Below are positions 24,955 to 32,221 of a stretch of 33,572 bases of DNA, one piece after another. This DNA is from Gemmatimonadota bacterium (GTDB lineage Bacteria > Latescibacterota > UBA2968): the NCBI GenBank assembly GCA_026705765.1, contig JAPPAB010000148.1, positions 1-33,572 on the forward strand. Reading direction: 5' to 3'. Position 1 is the stretch's first letter; each line of letters begins with the position of its first letter. The position numbers and the translations under genes were made by a program. Under the pieces are notes generated by a model. The model searched no databases. It was not told the origin of the DNA and saw only the letters and a program-made list of their open reading frames with translations.

Positions 24955-25605
24955 TCAAAGCAAACTCCTGCGTCCATAGGCGCTGCAAATGCGGCATTGA
25001 TGGGGATCATGGCCTCTCGCCGGACAATATTCTCGTCCAAAAAAGATAATCTGCAAATGCAGCTTGTTCCAAATTTCCGCGGGGAAAATGCGTTTCAAAT
25101 CTCGCTCGGTCTGCACCACATTTTTGCCACTGGACAATCCCCATCGATAGGCGAGACGGTGAATATGCGTATCCACGGGAAATGCCGGCACGCCAAAAGC
25201 CTGAGCCATCACCACCGACGCCGTCTTGTGTCCCACGCCGGGCAATGCTTCCAAACCCTCATAAGATTGGGGCACCTCGCCATCGTGTTCATCCAGCAAA
25301 ATACGGGACAAATCGAAAATCGCCTGCGCTTTGCGAGGTGCCAACCCACACGGACGGATAATACCTTCAATTTCTTCAACCGACAGCGCAATCATTTTCT
25401 CTGGCGTATCTGCCCTTGCAAACAGAACGGGCGTCACCTGATTGACCCGCACATCGGTACACTGCGCCGATAACAACACCGCGACCAGCAGCGTATAAGC
25501 ACTTCCGTGTCTCAGCGATCCTTCGGGATCGGGATATAATTCGTCTAAAATCTCGGCAATTCTTTCGGCTTTCTCGGCTTTACTAAAACGCTTTTTCAAA
25601 TTCAT
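24955..25605 (-). CDS. nth: Endonuclease III (base-excision repair glycosylase/AP lyase)
   Basis: Endonuclease III removes oxidised pyrimidines from DNA. The 216-residue protein has the helix-hairpin-helix LPGVGHKTAS with catalytic Lys127 and the catalytic Asp145 in VDTHIHRLAYRWGL. The C-terminal cysteines are C194, C204 and C207 (EYCPARGHDPHQC then RIC); the fourth Cys of the [4Fe-4S] motif is absent and the spacing differs from C-x6-C-x2-C-x5-C, so the cluster may be missing, as in some other bacterial variants. Start choice is uncertain: ATG at 25605 directly abuts GGAGG, while TTG at 25599 has ideal 5-bp spacing. It is embedded between an MFS gene and an enolase-family gene, with 20 and 16 bp gaps. 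Confidence 0.93.
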   Translation of the reverse strand: MNLKKRFSKAEKAERIAEILDELYPDPEGSLRHGSAYTLLVAVLLSAQCTDVRVNQVTPVLFARADTPEKMIALSVEEIEGIIRPCGLAPRKAQAIFDLSRILLDEHDGEVPQSYEGLEALPGVGHKTASVVMAQAFGVPAFPVDTHIHRLAYRWGLSSGKNVVQTERDLKRIFPAEIWNKLHLQIIFFGREYCPARGHDPHQCRICSAYGRRSLL

Positions 25606-25624
25606 CCTCCACACAAATTGAAAA

Positions 25625-26776
25625 CTAATCGCCCGTCTGTGGCGCAAACCCTCTGGGAGCTTTCATTTTATGGATCAACAACTGAACACCAATCGTCATC
25701 AGAATAACCATACTACCCATCAAATAGGGCAATCGCGCATTGAAATGCTCGGCAACAAGACCGCCGAGAAGCGGACCAAATAAAAATCCACTCCCAACAA
25801 TCGCTTCGTGAATACCCGTGCGGCGGCCTCCCGGGCCTTCGGCGTATAAACTGTAAAAAATACTCGCCGTAAACGTCACCCCAATCAGCACACCCAGCAG
25901 CAAAAAACCACATGCAAAAACAATCGGCTGTGTACCTATCCCGATCAAACCGAGACCTAAAGCGCCCAAAAGCTGAGCAAAAATAATAGGCGACATGCGA
26001 AATTGCCATCGGTCTGTCCGCGACATGAAATAAAAAACCGCAAGTTGGGTCAAAGCGATCAGCGCGAGCAAAAACCCCAGTAAATCCGGTGAAATGCCGA
26101 GATCCGTCGCCAATTTTGGAAAGAGCGCACGTATAAGCCCAATCGCAAAAAACGTTGCAAAATTAGCCAGCAATGCAAGAGGAAAAAAATGTCCCGACGT
26201 CGCAACAACCGAGCTTGTAGCCGCAACACCAGGCTCCGATTCCAAAATGGGAACGACGATCAGCCCCAGAAATAACAGAAGCACGAAAAAACCAGACAAA
26301 ATAAATCCGCTAAACGGGTGGAATGCGAACAACACACCACCTGCGGCTGGGCCAACAAACACGCCCAATGTCCACGCCACATTGAATCGCCCCAACGCGG
26401 GCAAGAGCACATCTCGCGATTTCCCGCGCCCAAGATAGGCTTGCATCGGCGGCCAATAATGTGCAATAGCAACAGCAGTAAGCACAGAAAGCAAAATAAA
26501 GTGCCAGATGCGATTGACACCAATATAGCCCACAAAAGCCAGAAAAAGACAAAAACTCCCAATTCTCATAATCTGGCGATAGCCCATCCGGTCTGAAAGG
26601 CGGCCTGAAACGAGACTGGTCACAGAATAAGCCAATGCCCCCCAGGCATTGATGTGCCCGAGATCGTCATAAGTCGCACCGAATTGCAGGGCGTATAATG
26701 GAACGCAAATGCCCACAATGGAAAAACAGCTATCCATTAAAAAGGCACTGACATACAAAAAAGTATCTTTTTTCAC
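25625..26776 (-). CDS. Major facilitator superfamily transporter
   Basis: This 383-residue hydrophobic protein has about 12 predicted helices and no signal peptide. The MFS signature loop between helices 2 and 3 reads GRLSDRMGYRQIMR near residue 58, close to the G-x-x-x-D-R-x-G-R consensus. A central hydrophilic loop and the second half (LLGVLIGVTFTASIFYSLYAEGPGGRRTG) fit the fold, and the ending LIHKMKAPRGF is basic. The GTG start at 26776 is preceded by AGGAG about 12 bp upstream, inside a 14-bp palindrome. It is first of a run with nth, an enolase-superfamily protein and a sulfatase, so import of a sugar or sugar acid is a reasonable inference; drug efflux is an alternative. Confidence 0.85.
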   Translation of the reverse strand: MKKDTFLYVSAFLMDSCFSIVGICVPLYALQFGATYDDLGHINAWGALAYSVTSLVSGRLSDRMGYRQIMRIGSFCLFLAFVGYIGVNRIWHFILLSVLTAVAIAHYWPPMQAYLGRGKSRDVLLPALGRFNVAWTLGVFVGPAAGGVLFAFHPFSGFILSGFFVLLLFLGLIVVPILESEPGVAATSSVVATSGHFFPLALLANFATFFAIGLIRALFPKLATDLGISPDLLGFLLALIALTQLAVFYFMSRTDRWQFRMSPIIFAQLLGALGLGLIGIGTQPIVFACGFLLLGVLIGVTFTASIFYSLYAEGPGGRRTGIHEAIVGSGFLFGPLLGGLVAEHFNARLPYLMGSMVILMTIGVQLLIHKMKAPRGFAPQTGD

Positions 26777-26779
26777 AAA

Positions 26780-26793
26780 AGGAGATATCTCCT
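26780..26793 (-). promoter_or_regulatory. Palindrome AGGAGATATCTCCT over the MFS ribosome binding site
   Basis: A perfect 14-bp palindrome starts 3 bp upstream of the GTG. In the mRNA it can fold as AGGAG-AUAU-CUCCU, which would hide the Shine-Dalgarno sequence, or it could be a dimeric protein-binding site. It is the only SD candidate for this start. Confidence 0.55.
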
Positions 26794-26796
26794 ACA

Positions 26797-26827
26797 AAAA
26801 AAGGGACTCACAAAGAGTCCCTTTTTA
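26797..26827 (-). terminator. Intrinsic terminator after TPR gene
   Basis: GGGACTC (26803-26809) and GAGTCCC (26815-26821) with a 5-nt loop are flanked by A and T runs. It lies 28 bp beyond the stop of the TPR gene on the minus strand and just upstream of the MFS start. It separates the two units, although the MFS gene then has almost no room for its own promoter. Confidence 0.9.
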
Positions 26828-26854
26828 TTTTTCACAAAAAGCATTGTGCTACAT

Positions 26855-28051
26855 TTACTGTGCCTCTTCTTCTCCACCGCCCATTGGATTGAGGATGCGA
26901 TCAATCTGGTCTTCGGCGTATTTCTTGTATTGGCGATTCCCAAGCGCTTTTTTGTAGTGCGAAATCGCTCTTTCTTTTTGACCAAGCTCGCGATAACAAT
27001 CGCCCAGAATGACATTGGCTGGCACTCTCCATTTAGAAGAAGACACGGCTTTATTGGCGTGAGCAATGGCATTTTGGTATTGCTTGAGTCCAAAATAAGG
27101 CTCAGATATCCGATAGTTTGCCTCGGGAGTATTCTTAATCCCCAGTGCCCTTTTGTAGGAAGCAACGGCATTTGTGTACTGCCTACCATCTGAGTAGGCT
27201 TTGCCAAGTGCTGTGTGAACATCTGCATTTTTGGGGTCAACCTGTGCCGCTTTTGTAAGCACGGAAATTGCTTTGCTATTTTGCTTCATCGCCTGATAGA
27301 CTACTGCCAGATTCAGGCGGGACTTCGTATCTTTTGCATCGGCTTGAATCGCATTTAAGTACGCCCTTGCTGCACTGCTATTTTTCCCGGTCGCCCTGAA
27401 GAGATCGCCCAAACCGCGATGAGCTTTGCCATAGTTCGGATTCAGCTCAATGGCTGTTTCAAGCGCTTCGCGCGCGGCATTTACATTGCGCGCACTTCTA
27501 TGTGCCAGGCCCAAATTGTAAAATACGGTCGCATCCGAAGGATCGACTTGCGTGGCACTTTCATACTGAGCCGCGGCTGCCTTGTAATTGCGCCGCCTGA
27601 ACAACGTGGTGCCTTCTTGAAGATAAGCCACCTTTAACCTATCCCGTGCTTTGCCGTCGGCAAAATTGGGATCAATCGACAGCACCTTTTGCATGCTCGC
27701 CTGGGCACCTGTATAATCTTTGGTCTGCAATTGCAATTCGCCCATCTCAAAATAAGCGGCTGCGTAATCCGACTTAATCGAAGTCGCCATTTGATAAGCT
27801 TCAATGGCCTTTGAGTAATTGCGCAGCTTTCGGTATGTCGTGCCTATCGCGCGATATGCCTGCGCGTTTTTGGCATCGATTTTTACAGCTTCCTCAAAGG
27901 CTACGAGTGCTCTTTGATACTGTCTCTTTTTGTATAACTCCTGTCCAGCATTATACTTTTCAGCCGATTCGGGACTCACCCCCTGTGCAAGAGCAGAACT
28001 GGCCATCAGCACAGACAATGAAAGCATCGCAAGAAAGGAACGCATTTGCAT
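26855..28051 (-). CDS. Exported TPR-repeat protein
   Basis: This 398-residue protein has a clear signal peptide (MQMRSFLAMLSLSVLMASSALA, predicted cleavage before Q) and then nearly continuous tetratricopeptide repeats to about residue 385, for example AGQELYKKRQYQRALVAFEEAVKIDAKN and LGLAHRSARNVNAAREALETAIELNPN. It ends in a short acidic tail (GGGEEEAQ). TPR arrays are protein-binding scaffolds, so this is probably a periplasmic or envelope scaffold. The ATG at 28051 follows AGGAG with good spacing; the longer open frame upstream contains the promoter. It lies just after the TonB cluster and its terminator, with its own promoter candidate, and may assist TonB-dependent uptake. Confidence 0.85.
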   Translation of the reverse strand: MQMRSFLAMLSLSVLMASSALAQGVSPESAEKYNAGQELYKKRQYQRALVAFEEAVKIDAKNAQAYRAIGTTYRKLRNYSKAIEAYQMATSIKSDYAAAYFEMGELQLQTKDYTGAQASMQKVLSIDPNFADGKARDRLKVAYLQEGTTLFRRRNYKAAAAQYESATQVDPSDATVFYNLGLAHRSARNVNAAREALETAIELNPNYGKAHRGLGDLFRATGKNSSAARAYLNAIQADAKDTKSRLNLAVVYQAMKQNSKAISVLTKAAQVDPKNADVHTALGKAYSDGRQYTNAVASYKRALGIKNTPEANYRISEPYFGLKQYQNAIAHANKAVSSSKWRVPANVILGDCYRELGQKERAISHYKKALGNRQYKKYAEDQIDRILNPMGGGEEEAQ

Positions 28052-28106
28052 GGGGAATCTCCTGTATTTTGAACCTTTACAAAGACTTAAAATTCGGATT
28101 AGGCAG

Positions 28107-28138
28107 TATATATTGTAAAATTTCCTCGTATATGTCAA
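28107..28138 (-). promoter_or_regulatory. Candidate promoter for the TPR gene
   Basis: On the minus strand a perfect TTGACA (28138-28133) is followed by an AT-rich stretch containing overlapping CAATAT, TATATA and TATACT hexamers at 17-22 bp spacing. It lies after the tonB terminator and 56 bp before the ATG. The -35 is convincing, but which hexamer is the -10 is not clear. Confidence 0.5.
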
Positions 28139-28160
28139 GCACTGTTTACATATTTACACA

Positions 28161-28195
28161 AAAAAGGCCATTGTACACCTTGCACAATGGCCTTT
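28161..28195 (-). terminator. Intrinsic terminator of the exbB-exbD-tonB unit
   Basis: AAAGGCCATTGT (28163-28174) and ACAATGGCCTTT (28184-28195) form a perfect 12-bp stem with a 9-nt loop, followed on the minus strand by a U run. It starts 20 bp beyond the tonB stop codon. Confidence 0.93.
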
Positions 28196-28215
28196 GGCAA
28201 ACTAAAATAGCCACC

Positions 28216-28863
28216 TCAGTTCAAGCGGAAAGACATCGGTTGTGTCATCCAAACAGAAACCGGTTTGTCATTTTGTTGGGCTGGTTCAAACCTGAATTGC
28301 AGAACAGCATCAATCGCTGCTTGCCGGAAAATTTCTTGACCTCTAAGCACGGTCACATTGCTTACCCGACCATTCTTATCAACCAAAAACTTCAAAAACA
28401 CTTTTCCAGTCAACCCGGCTTTGCGGGCAATTTCAGGATATTTAGGATTTACCTGATGTTTGACTTTTGGTTTTTGCTCAACCATATAAAACTCGAGGAT
28501 TTCTTCTTCTTCCTCGTATGAACCCGGCGGCGGTGGCGGCGGCATATCGACCATTGCATCGTCAAAATCGAGATCCGTGCTCTCAATCGTCACGTCGTCG
28601 GGCACATCGTCGCTCTCTGTTTCAATTGGCACAGCAGGTCGCGGCGGCGGTGGTGGACGTTTGATCTGACGGGTTTCTGGAATATCCACATTTTCAATAA
28701 TGATCTGTTTCTTCTGGCGATTACTCGCAGAGGCTTCAAAAGTTGGAAAAATAACAGCCACGGCGGTGTGAATGACAAACGTGATCAATGTGCAATACCC
28801 AAAAACCTTGTTATAAGAACGTCGCAAATCGGCTTCTGGTGCTTTCCCCCGAATCATTGCCAT
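28216..28863 (-). CDS. tonB: TonB-family energy transducer
   Basis: TonB spans the periplasm and passes inner-membrane proton energy to outer-membrane receptors. The 215-residue protein has a single N-terminal anchor (20-42, CTLITFVIHTAVAVIF), a proline-rich stretch PPPPPRP (70-76), a second Pro run (108-113) followed by an unusual acidic block YEEEEEILEF, and the C-terminal TonB domain from about 140: YPEIARKAGLTGKVFLKFLV then AIDAVLQFRFEPA. The ATG follows GAGGGG. It begins 3 bp after the second exbD, at the end of the TPR-exbB-exbD-exbD-tonB unit. No TonB-dependent receptor is in the window. Confidence 0.92.
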   Translation of the reverse strand: MAMIRGKAPEADLRRSYNKVFGYCTLITFVIHTAVAVIFPTFEASASNRQKKQIIIENVDIPETRQIKRPPPPPRPAVPIETESDDVPDDVTIESTDLDFDDAMVDMPPPPPPGSYEEEEEILEFYMVEQKPKVKHQVNPKYPEIARKAGLTGKVFLKFLVDKNGRVSNVTVLRGQEIFRQAAIDAVLQFRFEPAQQNDKPVSVWMTQPMSFRLN

Positions 28864-28866
28864 AGC

Positions 28867-29274
28867 TTACCCCTCTCGGTTGGTCGCAAAGTTGATGCGC
28901 AGCGCATCGGCCTTGCGCAATTCTTCCATTACACTGCTGATCAATCCATAAGGTGCGCGGTAGTCGCATTTGAGTGACACGACCATACGGGGATCTTTGA
29001 CGCGACGATCGTAAAAAATCCCGGCTACCTGATCGATATTCGCCAGCTTGTCGTCAATATAGATTTTGCGATCAGCAGAAACCCATAAATAGTTGATGTG
29101 ACGACGTTTCTTAAGCTCTTCAATTTTTTCGGCTTTGGGCATAATAATGCCCGTCACGCGAAAGCGGACAAAAACCGTAGAAACCATAAAGAAAATGAGC
29201 AGCAAAAAAGTAATGTCGGCCATAGATCCGGTCGGAATGCTATGTGAGACACCGCCTTTTTTCTTAAAATTCAT
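28867..29274 (-). CDS. exbD: ExbD/TolR-family biopolymer transport protein, second copy
   Basis: ExbD forms the proton-conducting core with ExbB. The 135-residue protein has a short cytoplasmic N-terminus (MNFKKKGGVSHSIPTGSMAD), the conserved membrane Asp20 at the start of a single helix (ITFLLLIFFMVSTVF), and a periplasmic domain ending YGLISSVMEELRKADALRINF. It follows the other exbD by 15 bp. Two adjacent ExbD paralogues with one ExbB are common in Bacteroidetes-like TonB systems. Confidence 0.93.
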   Translation of the reverse strand: MNFKKKGGVSHSIPTGSMADITFLLLIFFMVSTVFVRFRVTGIIMPKAEKIEELKKRRHINYLWVSADRKIYIDDKLANIDQVAGIFYDRRVKDPRMVVSLKCDYRAPYGLISSVMEELRKADALRINFATNREG

Positions 29275-29289
29275 GAGAACCTCCTGGAC

Positions 29290-29694
29290 TCATTCACTGG
29301 GCGAGGCGAGCGAAATTTTATCTGCCCCTGACAATTTAATCTCGTCGAGCACATCGATAAATTGCTCATAGGGCGTTTCTTCGTCTGCCTTTAATGAAAT
29401 GATCAGCTTATCATTTTGCGCCAATCGCTGCTCAATATCTGCTCGAAGCATATTCAACGGCACACTTTGTTCCAAATTGATGAGAATATCCCCATTGACA
29501 TTGACCCAGATATTGCAAATGTTCTTCTTCTGGATTTTCTTGGACTCGCCCGGCGGAGGCAAGTGCATACCAATGCCCTTATCCTGGTTCATCGTGGTAG
29601 TCACCAGAAAAAACACCAGCAACAAAAACACGATATCTGCCATAGACCCGGTGGGGATTTCAGGTGAAGATTTTTCGCGTCTCTGAAGGGCCAT
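29290..29694 (-). CDS. exbD: ExbD/TolR-family biopolymer transport protein, first copy
   Basis: This 134-residue ExbD has the same plan as its neighbour: MALQRREKSSPEIPTGSMAD, membrane Asp20, helix IVFLLLVFFLVTTTM, then a periplasmic domain with LIISLKADEETPYEQFIDVLDEIKLSGADKISLA. The identical IPTGSMADI core shows the two copies are paralogues, but the rest differs, so they probably form a heteromeric unit. It begins 3 bp after the exbB stop. Confidence 0.93.
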   Translation of the reverse strand: MALQRREKSSPEIPTGSMADIVFLLLVFFLVTTTMNQDKGIGMHLPPPGESKKIQKKNICNIWVNVNGDILINLEQSVPLNMLRADIEQRLAQNDKLIISLKADEETPYEQFIDVLDEIKLSGADKISLASPSE

Positions 29695-29697
29695 GTT

Positions 29698-30318
29698 TTA
29701 GTCCTCCTGGCCGTAGCCCAATTGAATCAGGTCATCGACGAATTGATTGGAACTTTCCTGGAGATCGATGATGATCTTGTCAATTTTTGACAGGAAGAAG
29801 TTGTATGAAGCCTGCACTGGAATAGCAACCACCAGACCCGAAGCTGTTGTAATCAAAGCTTCAGAAATACCGCCAGCCACAACACTGGGATCAACATCGC
29901 CAGCAGCGGCGATATCGTTAAAAGCCCGGATCATACCCGACACAGTACCGAGGAAGCCGACGAGAGGTGCCAGGTTTGCGACTGTGGAAAGCCACACGAG
30001 ACCACGCTCGAGAAAAGCCATTTCGATAGCACCGGATTCTTCAATTGACTTTTCCACATGCTCAATACCGCGATCCAAACGCAACAACCCTGCGTGCAAC
30101 ACCGTAGCGACCGGGCCGCGCGTATTAGAACACAACTCAGCAGCACCTTCTGGCCCATTCTGCTTGAGGGCATCCTGAAGCTCTACCATAAACTCTTTGG
30201 CATTGATATGTGCCTTAAAAAGCGTGTAGAAGCGCTCAATAATCACCACAACGCCAAAAAACAACATCACCAGCAACGGATACATAAAGTTTCCGCCTTT
30301 AATAAAAAGATCAACCAT
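29698..30318 (-). CDS. exbB: ExbB/TolQ/MotA-family proton channel protein
   Basis: This 206-residue inner-membrane protein has the three-helix layout of ExbB/TolQ: helix 1 near 12-28 (MYPLLVMLFFGVVVIIERFY), a cytoplasmic loop, then the two conserved helices around 108-129 (STVANLAPLVGFLGTVSGMIRAF) and 150-172 (ISEALITTASGLVVAIPVQASYNFF). These are the hallmark sequences of the family. It powers TonB together with the two ExbD proteins encoded next. It lies 60 bp after the upstream TPR gene. Confidence 0.95.
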   Translation of the reverse strand: MVDLFIKGGNFMYPLLVMLFFGVVVIIERFYTLFKAHINAKEFMVELQDALKQNGPEGAAELCSNTRGPVATVLHAGLLRLDRGIEHVEKSIEESGAIEMAFLERGLVWLSTVANLAPLVGFLGTVSGMIRAFNDIAAAGDVDPSVVAGGISEALITTASGLVVAIPVQASYNFFLSKIDKIIIDLQESSNQFVDDLIQLGYGQED

Positions 30319-30378
30319 GCCACATCTCCCGGGTTAGGTTATGAACTGCGAAAAATGGATTAACAACACAAAAGCCTT

Positions 30379-31575
30379 TTACTTCTTACCTTCTGTTTCC
30401 ACCTCCTCCTTTTTCTTTTTACTACCTTCAAAAAATTCTCGACGCTTCTTTTCTTCTTCGGTCAGAGGTGGATCAAGTGTTTGGATCATTGCGTTGGCAT
30501 TGCCCTTCCACTGAGGATCTTTCAACGCCCTTCTATACCATATCAAGGCATTGATCGAATCCTGTTTTGCACTTGAATTTTCCCACCTGTTGTAATAATG
30601 GTCGCCCCTCATATAGGGGTACCTGCCATTTTGGGGATCTTGTTTCAGCCCCCTATTAATCCACTTGAGACTCCCGGTCAACTCGGCCAGTTCTTCAATC
30701 ACGCCCAAATTGTCCGGCTGCATGGCGTATAATTTTTCAAGCCGATTGACGATCCAACTCTTGGATTTTCCTATCCTCTTGCCCAATTTAATGGTCTCTT
30801 CCAAAAAGAAAACACTCGAGGCGTCATTTTGATACAATTTTTCAAAGGCATCAAAGGCTTTATCATCATCGCCTCTCTGATCATACATACCCGCCAATTT
30901 TTCCAGCGTAGCATAATCATCGGGATTGATCTCCAGCACTTTTTCCATTTCGGCCAGAGCTTCGTCCTCACCGCCTGTTCGCAGATGTAATTTACCAATC
31001 ATATCCCGCACTTCGGGCTCATCGGGAGCCAATTCACCCCACTTTTTGGCATACTCCAATGCTTGTTCATAGTCTTCAGTTTCAACATTCAAGCTAACCA
31101 GCGCGTGATAATATTTAATTTTTTCCTCTGCCGTGAGGTCAAATGCCAGCAACGCCTCATAATTCTCAATGGCTTTTTCGGGCTGTTCCTGTATAATATA
31201 GATGCGTGCTAATGCAACGTGTGCTCCCCTGGTGTATTTGCTTGTAGGCTCAAGTTCAACAGCTTTTTGAAACCAGGTAATCGCATCTTCGTATCTTTCT
31301 ATTTCTTCGTACAATCTGCCCAAGTATCGAGCGGTAGTTGCTCTTTTTGGATTAAAACCCCACGATTTCAAAAATTGTGTTTCGGCATCTTCGTATTGCT
31401 TGCTCTTGAGATATCGAGCACCAAAAGACAGGTGTTGTCCAGCCTTCTTAATAGAATCCGCCTTTGTCATCTCTGGTTCGCCATCTTCGGCAAAACAGAG
31501 TGACGCTGTACTCAGAACAAAAAAGCCGCACAACAAAGCCAAAAAACCAGATCGGAATTTCAAATCCAAAATCAT
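30379..31575 (-). CDS. Exported TPR-repeat protein heading the TonB cluster
   Basis: This 398-residue protein has a signal peptide (MILDLKFRSGFLALLCGFFV then LSTASLCFA, cleavage before EDG) and TPR repeats from about 45 to 250, for example ARYLGRLYEEIERYEDAITWFQKAVELEP. A C-terminal region with PYMRGDHYYNRWEN and a very charged tail (KKRREFFEGSKKKKEEVETEGKK) follows. The ATG at 31575 is preferred because GGAG lies 9 bp upstream, whereas the ATG at 31590 has none. It leads the exbB-exbD-exbD-tonB unit, which is why an envelope scaffold linked to TonB-dependent transport is inferred. It is not closely similar in layout to the other TPR protein at 26855. Confidence 0.83.
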   Translation of the reverse strand: MILDLKFRSGFLALLCGFFVLSTASLCFAEDGEPEMTKADSIKKAGQHLSFGARYLKSKQYEDAETQFLKSWGFNPKRATTARYLGRLYEEIERYEDAITWFQKAVELEPTSKYTRGAHVALARIYIIQEQPEKAIENYEALLAFDLTAEEKIKYYHALVSLNVETEDYEQALEYAKKWGELAPDEPEVRDMIGKLHLRTGGEDEALAEMEKVLEINPDDYATLEKLAGMYDQRGDDDKAFDAFEKLYQNDASSVFFLEETIKLGKRIGKSKSWIVNRLEKLYAMQPDNLGVIEELAELTGSLKWINRGLKQDPQNGRYPYMRGDHYYNRWENSSAKQDSINALIWYRRALKDPQWKGNANAMIQTLDPPLTEEEKKRREFFEGSKKKKEEVETEGKK

Positions 31576-31706
31576 GGTTCCAGTCTCCATACTATATGGG
31601 ATGAAAATTCGCAGAAAACGACACATAACGGGCCGTTTTCCTTATTATAGGAATAATATACAACCCACAAAAAAAAATAATGCGATTACAGGTATCAGGG
31701 CAGAAG

Positions 31707-31735
31707 AATCTAATGAATGAAAAAAAACCTGTCAA
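31707..31735 (-). promoter_or_regulatory. Candidate promoter of the TPR-exbB-exbD-tonB operon
   Basis: On the minus strand TTGACA (31735-31730) and TAGATT (31712-31707) are separated by exactly 17 bp, 132 bp before the start codon at 31575. A perfect -35 with a four-of-six -10 makes this the best candidate in the gap. The rest of 31576-31971 shows no convincing gene; a further minus-strand TTGACA lies at 31927-31922. Confidence 0.55.
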
Positions 31736-31971
31736 GCCAAAATCTGCTTCAAATTAAACGAAATACAAATCAATAGAGTTCCCGGTATATCCAACACTGC
31801 AACAATGTTTTATGAGAAGTATTAATTATCTCAGTTTTGAAAATGTAAGATAGCTAATTAACCAGGAGCGGTATTAGAAGATTGAGTTAATAAAAAACAA
31901 AATATAAACCGCAAAGACCGGTGTCAACCCCTTTTCCAGAGACCATAGAAAATAAAATTCTATTTCACACA

Positions 31972-32000
31972 TTGACAGAACAAAAGAGAAGCGGTATATT
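31972..32000 (+). promoter_or_regulatory. Strong sigma70-type promoter of the guaB leader
   Basis: TTGACA (31972-31977) and TATATT (31995-32000) are separated by exactly 17 bp, an almost perfect consensus. Transcription should begin near 32007, placing the leader ORF start about 26 nt into the transcript. Confidence 0.8.
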
Positions 32001-32032
32001 TGGCAAATATAGTCGCGATTTGGAGAACCATC

Positions 32033-32131
32033 ATGCACCAGAGGTTTTACACTTATTGTTGTCGCAAAAAACGGCGGATTACACCTCCGCCAGGCCTCAG
32101 AGCGGAGTGTGTAACTGTGCCTGCCTCCTGA
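32033..32131 (+). CDS. 32-residue leader peptide upstream of guaB
   Basis: An ATG 7 bp after GGAG (32022-32025) opens a 32-codon frame that ends in TGA at 32129-32131. The peptide begins MHQRFYTYCCRKKRRI and contains a Pro-Pro-Pro-Gly run (codons 18-21), a late Cys, and the ending VPAS. It sits between a consensus promoter and an intrinsic terminator whose stem starts 2 nt after the stop codon; guaB follows. This layout matches transcription-attenuation leaders, in which ribosome position decides whether the terminator forms. It has no hydrophobic helix. I recognise no family. A stand-alone small basic protein is the alternative, and expression is unproven. Confidence 0.6.
   Translation: MHQRFYTYCCRKKRRITPPPGLRAECVTVPAS
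32073..32114 (+). promoter_or_regulatory. Two mutually exclusive hairpins inside the leader ORF
   Basis: Hairpin A pairs GGCGGA (32073-32078) with TCCGCC (32086-32091). Hairpin B pairs TTACACCTCCGC (32079-32090) with GCGGAG plus GTGTAA (32102-32107 and 32109-32114), a 12-bp stem with one bulged T at 32108. They share 32086-32090, so only one can form. The Pro-Pro-Pro codons (32084-32092) lie over the shared arm, where a paused ribosome would block both. Confidence 0.65.
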
Positions 32132-32133
32132 AA

Positions 32134-32166
32134 CCCCTTGATGTGTCTGCGTCAAGGGGATTTTTT
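32134..32166 (+). terminator. Intrinsic terminator between the leader ORF and guaB
   Basis: CCCCTTGA (32134-32141) and TCAAGGGG (32152-32159) form a perfect 8-bp stem with a 10-nt loop, followed after one A by six T. It lies 68 bp before the guaB start, downstream of a strong promoter, so it must be bypassed for guaB expression unless guaB has another promoter. Confidence 0.92.
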
Positions 32167-32221
32167 ATTCGACTCAAAAGAGAGAAAATAATCCTCATCT
32201 ACTTTCTCGACTCCACTATAG

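Noticed and set aside
31821..31861. Imperfect inverted repeat TTAATTA-TCT / AGATAGCTAATTAA
   Set aside because: AT-rich with an internal mismatch block and no adjacent gene feature; could be chance.
32007..32166. Known purine, ZTP, guanidine or 6S RNA family in the guaB leader
   Set aside because: None of the consensus core sequences I know for these RNAs is visible by eye; a covariance-model search would be needed to exclude them.
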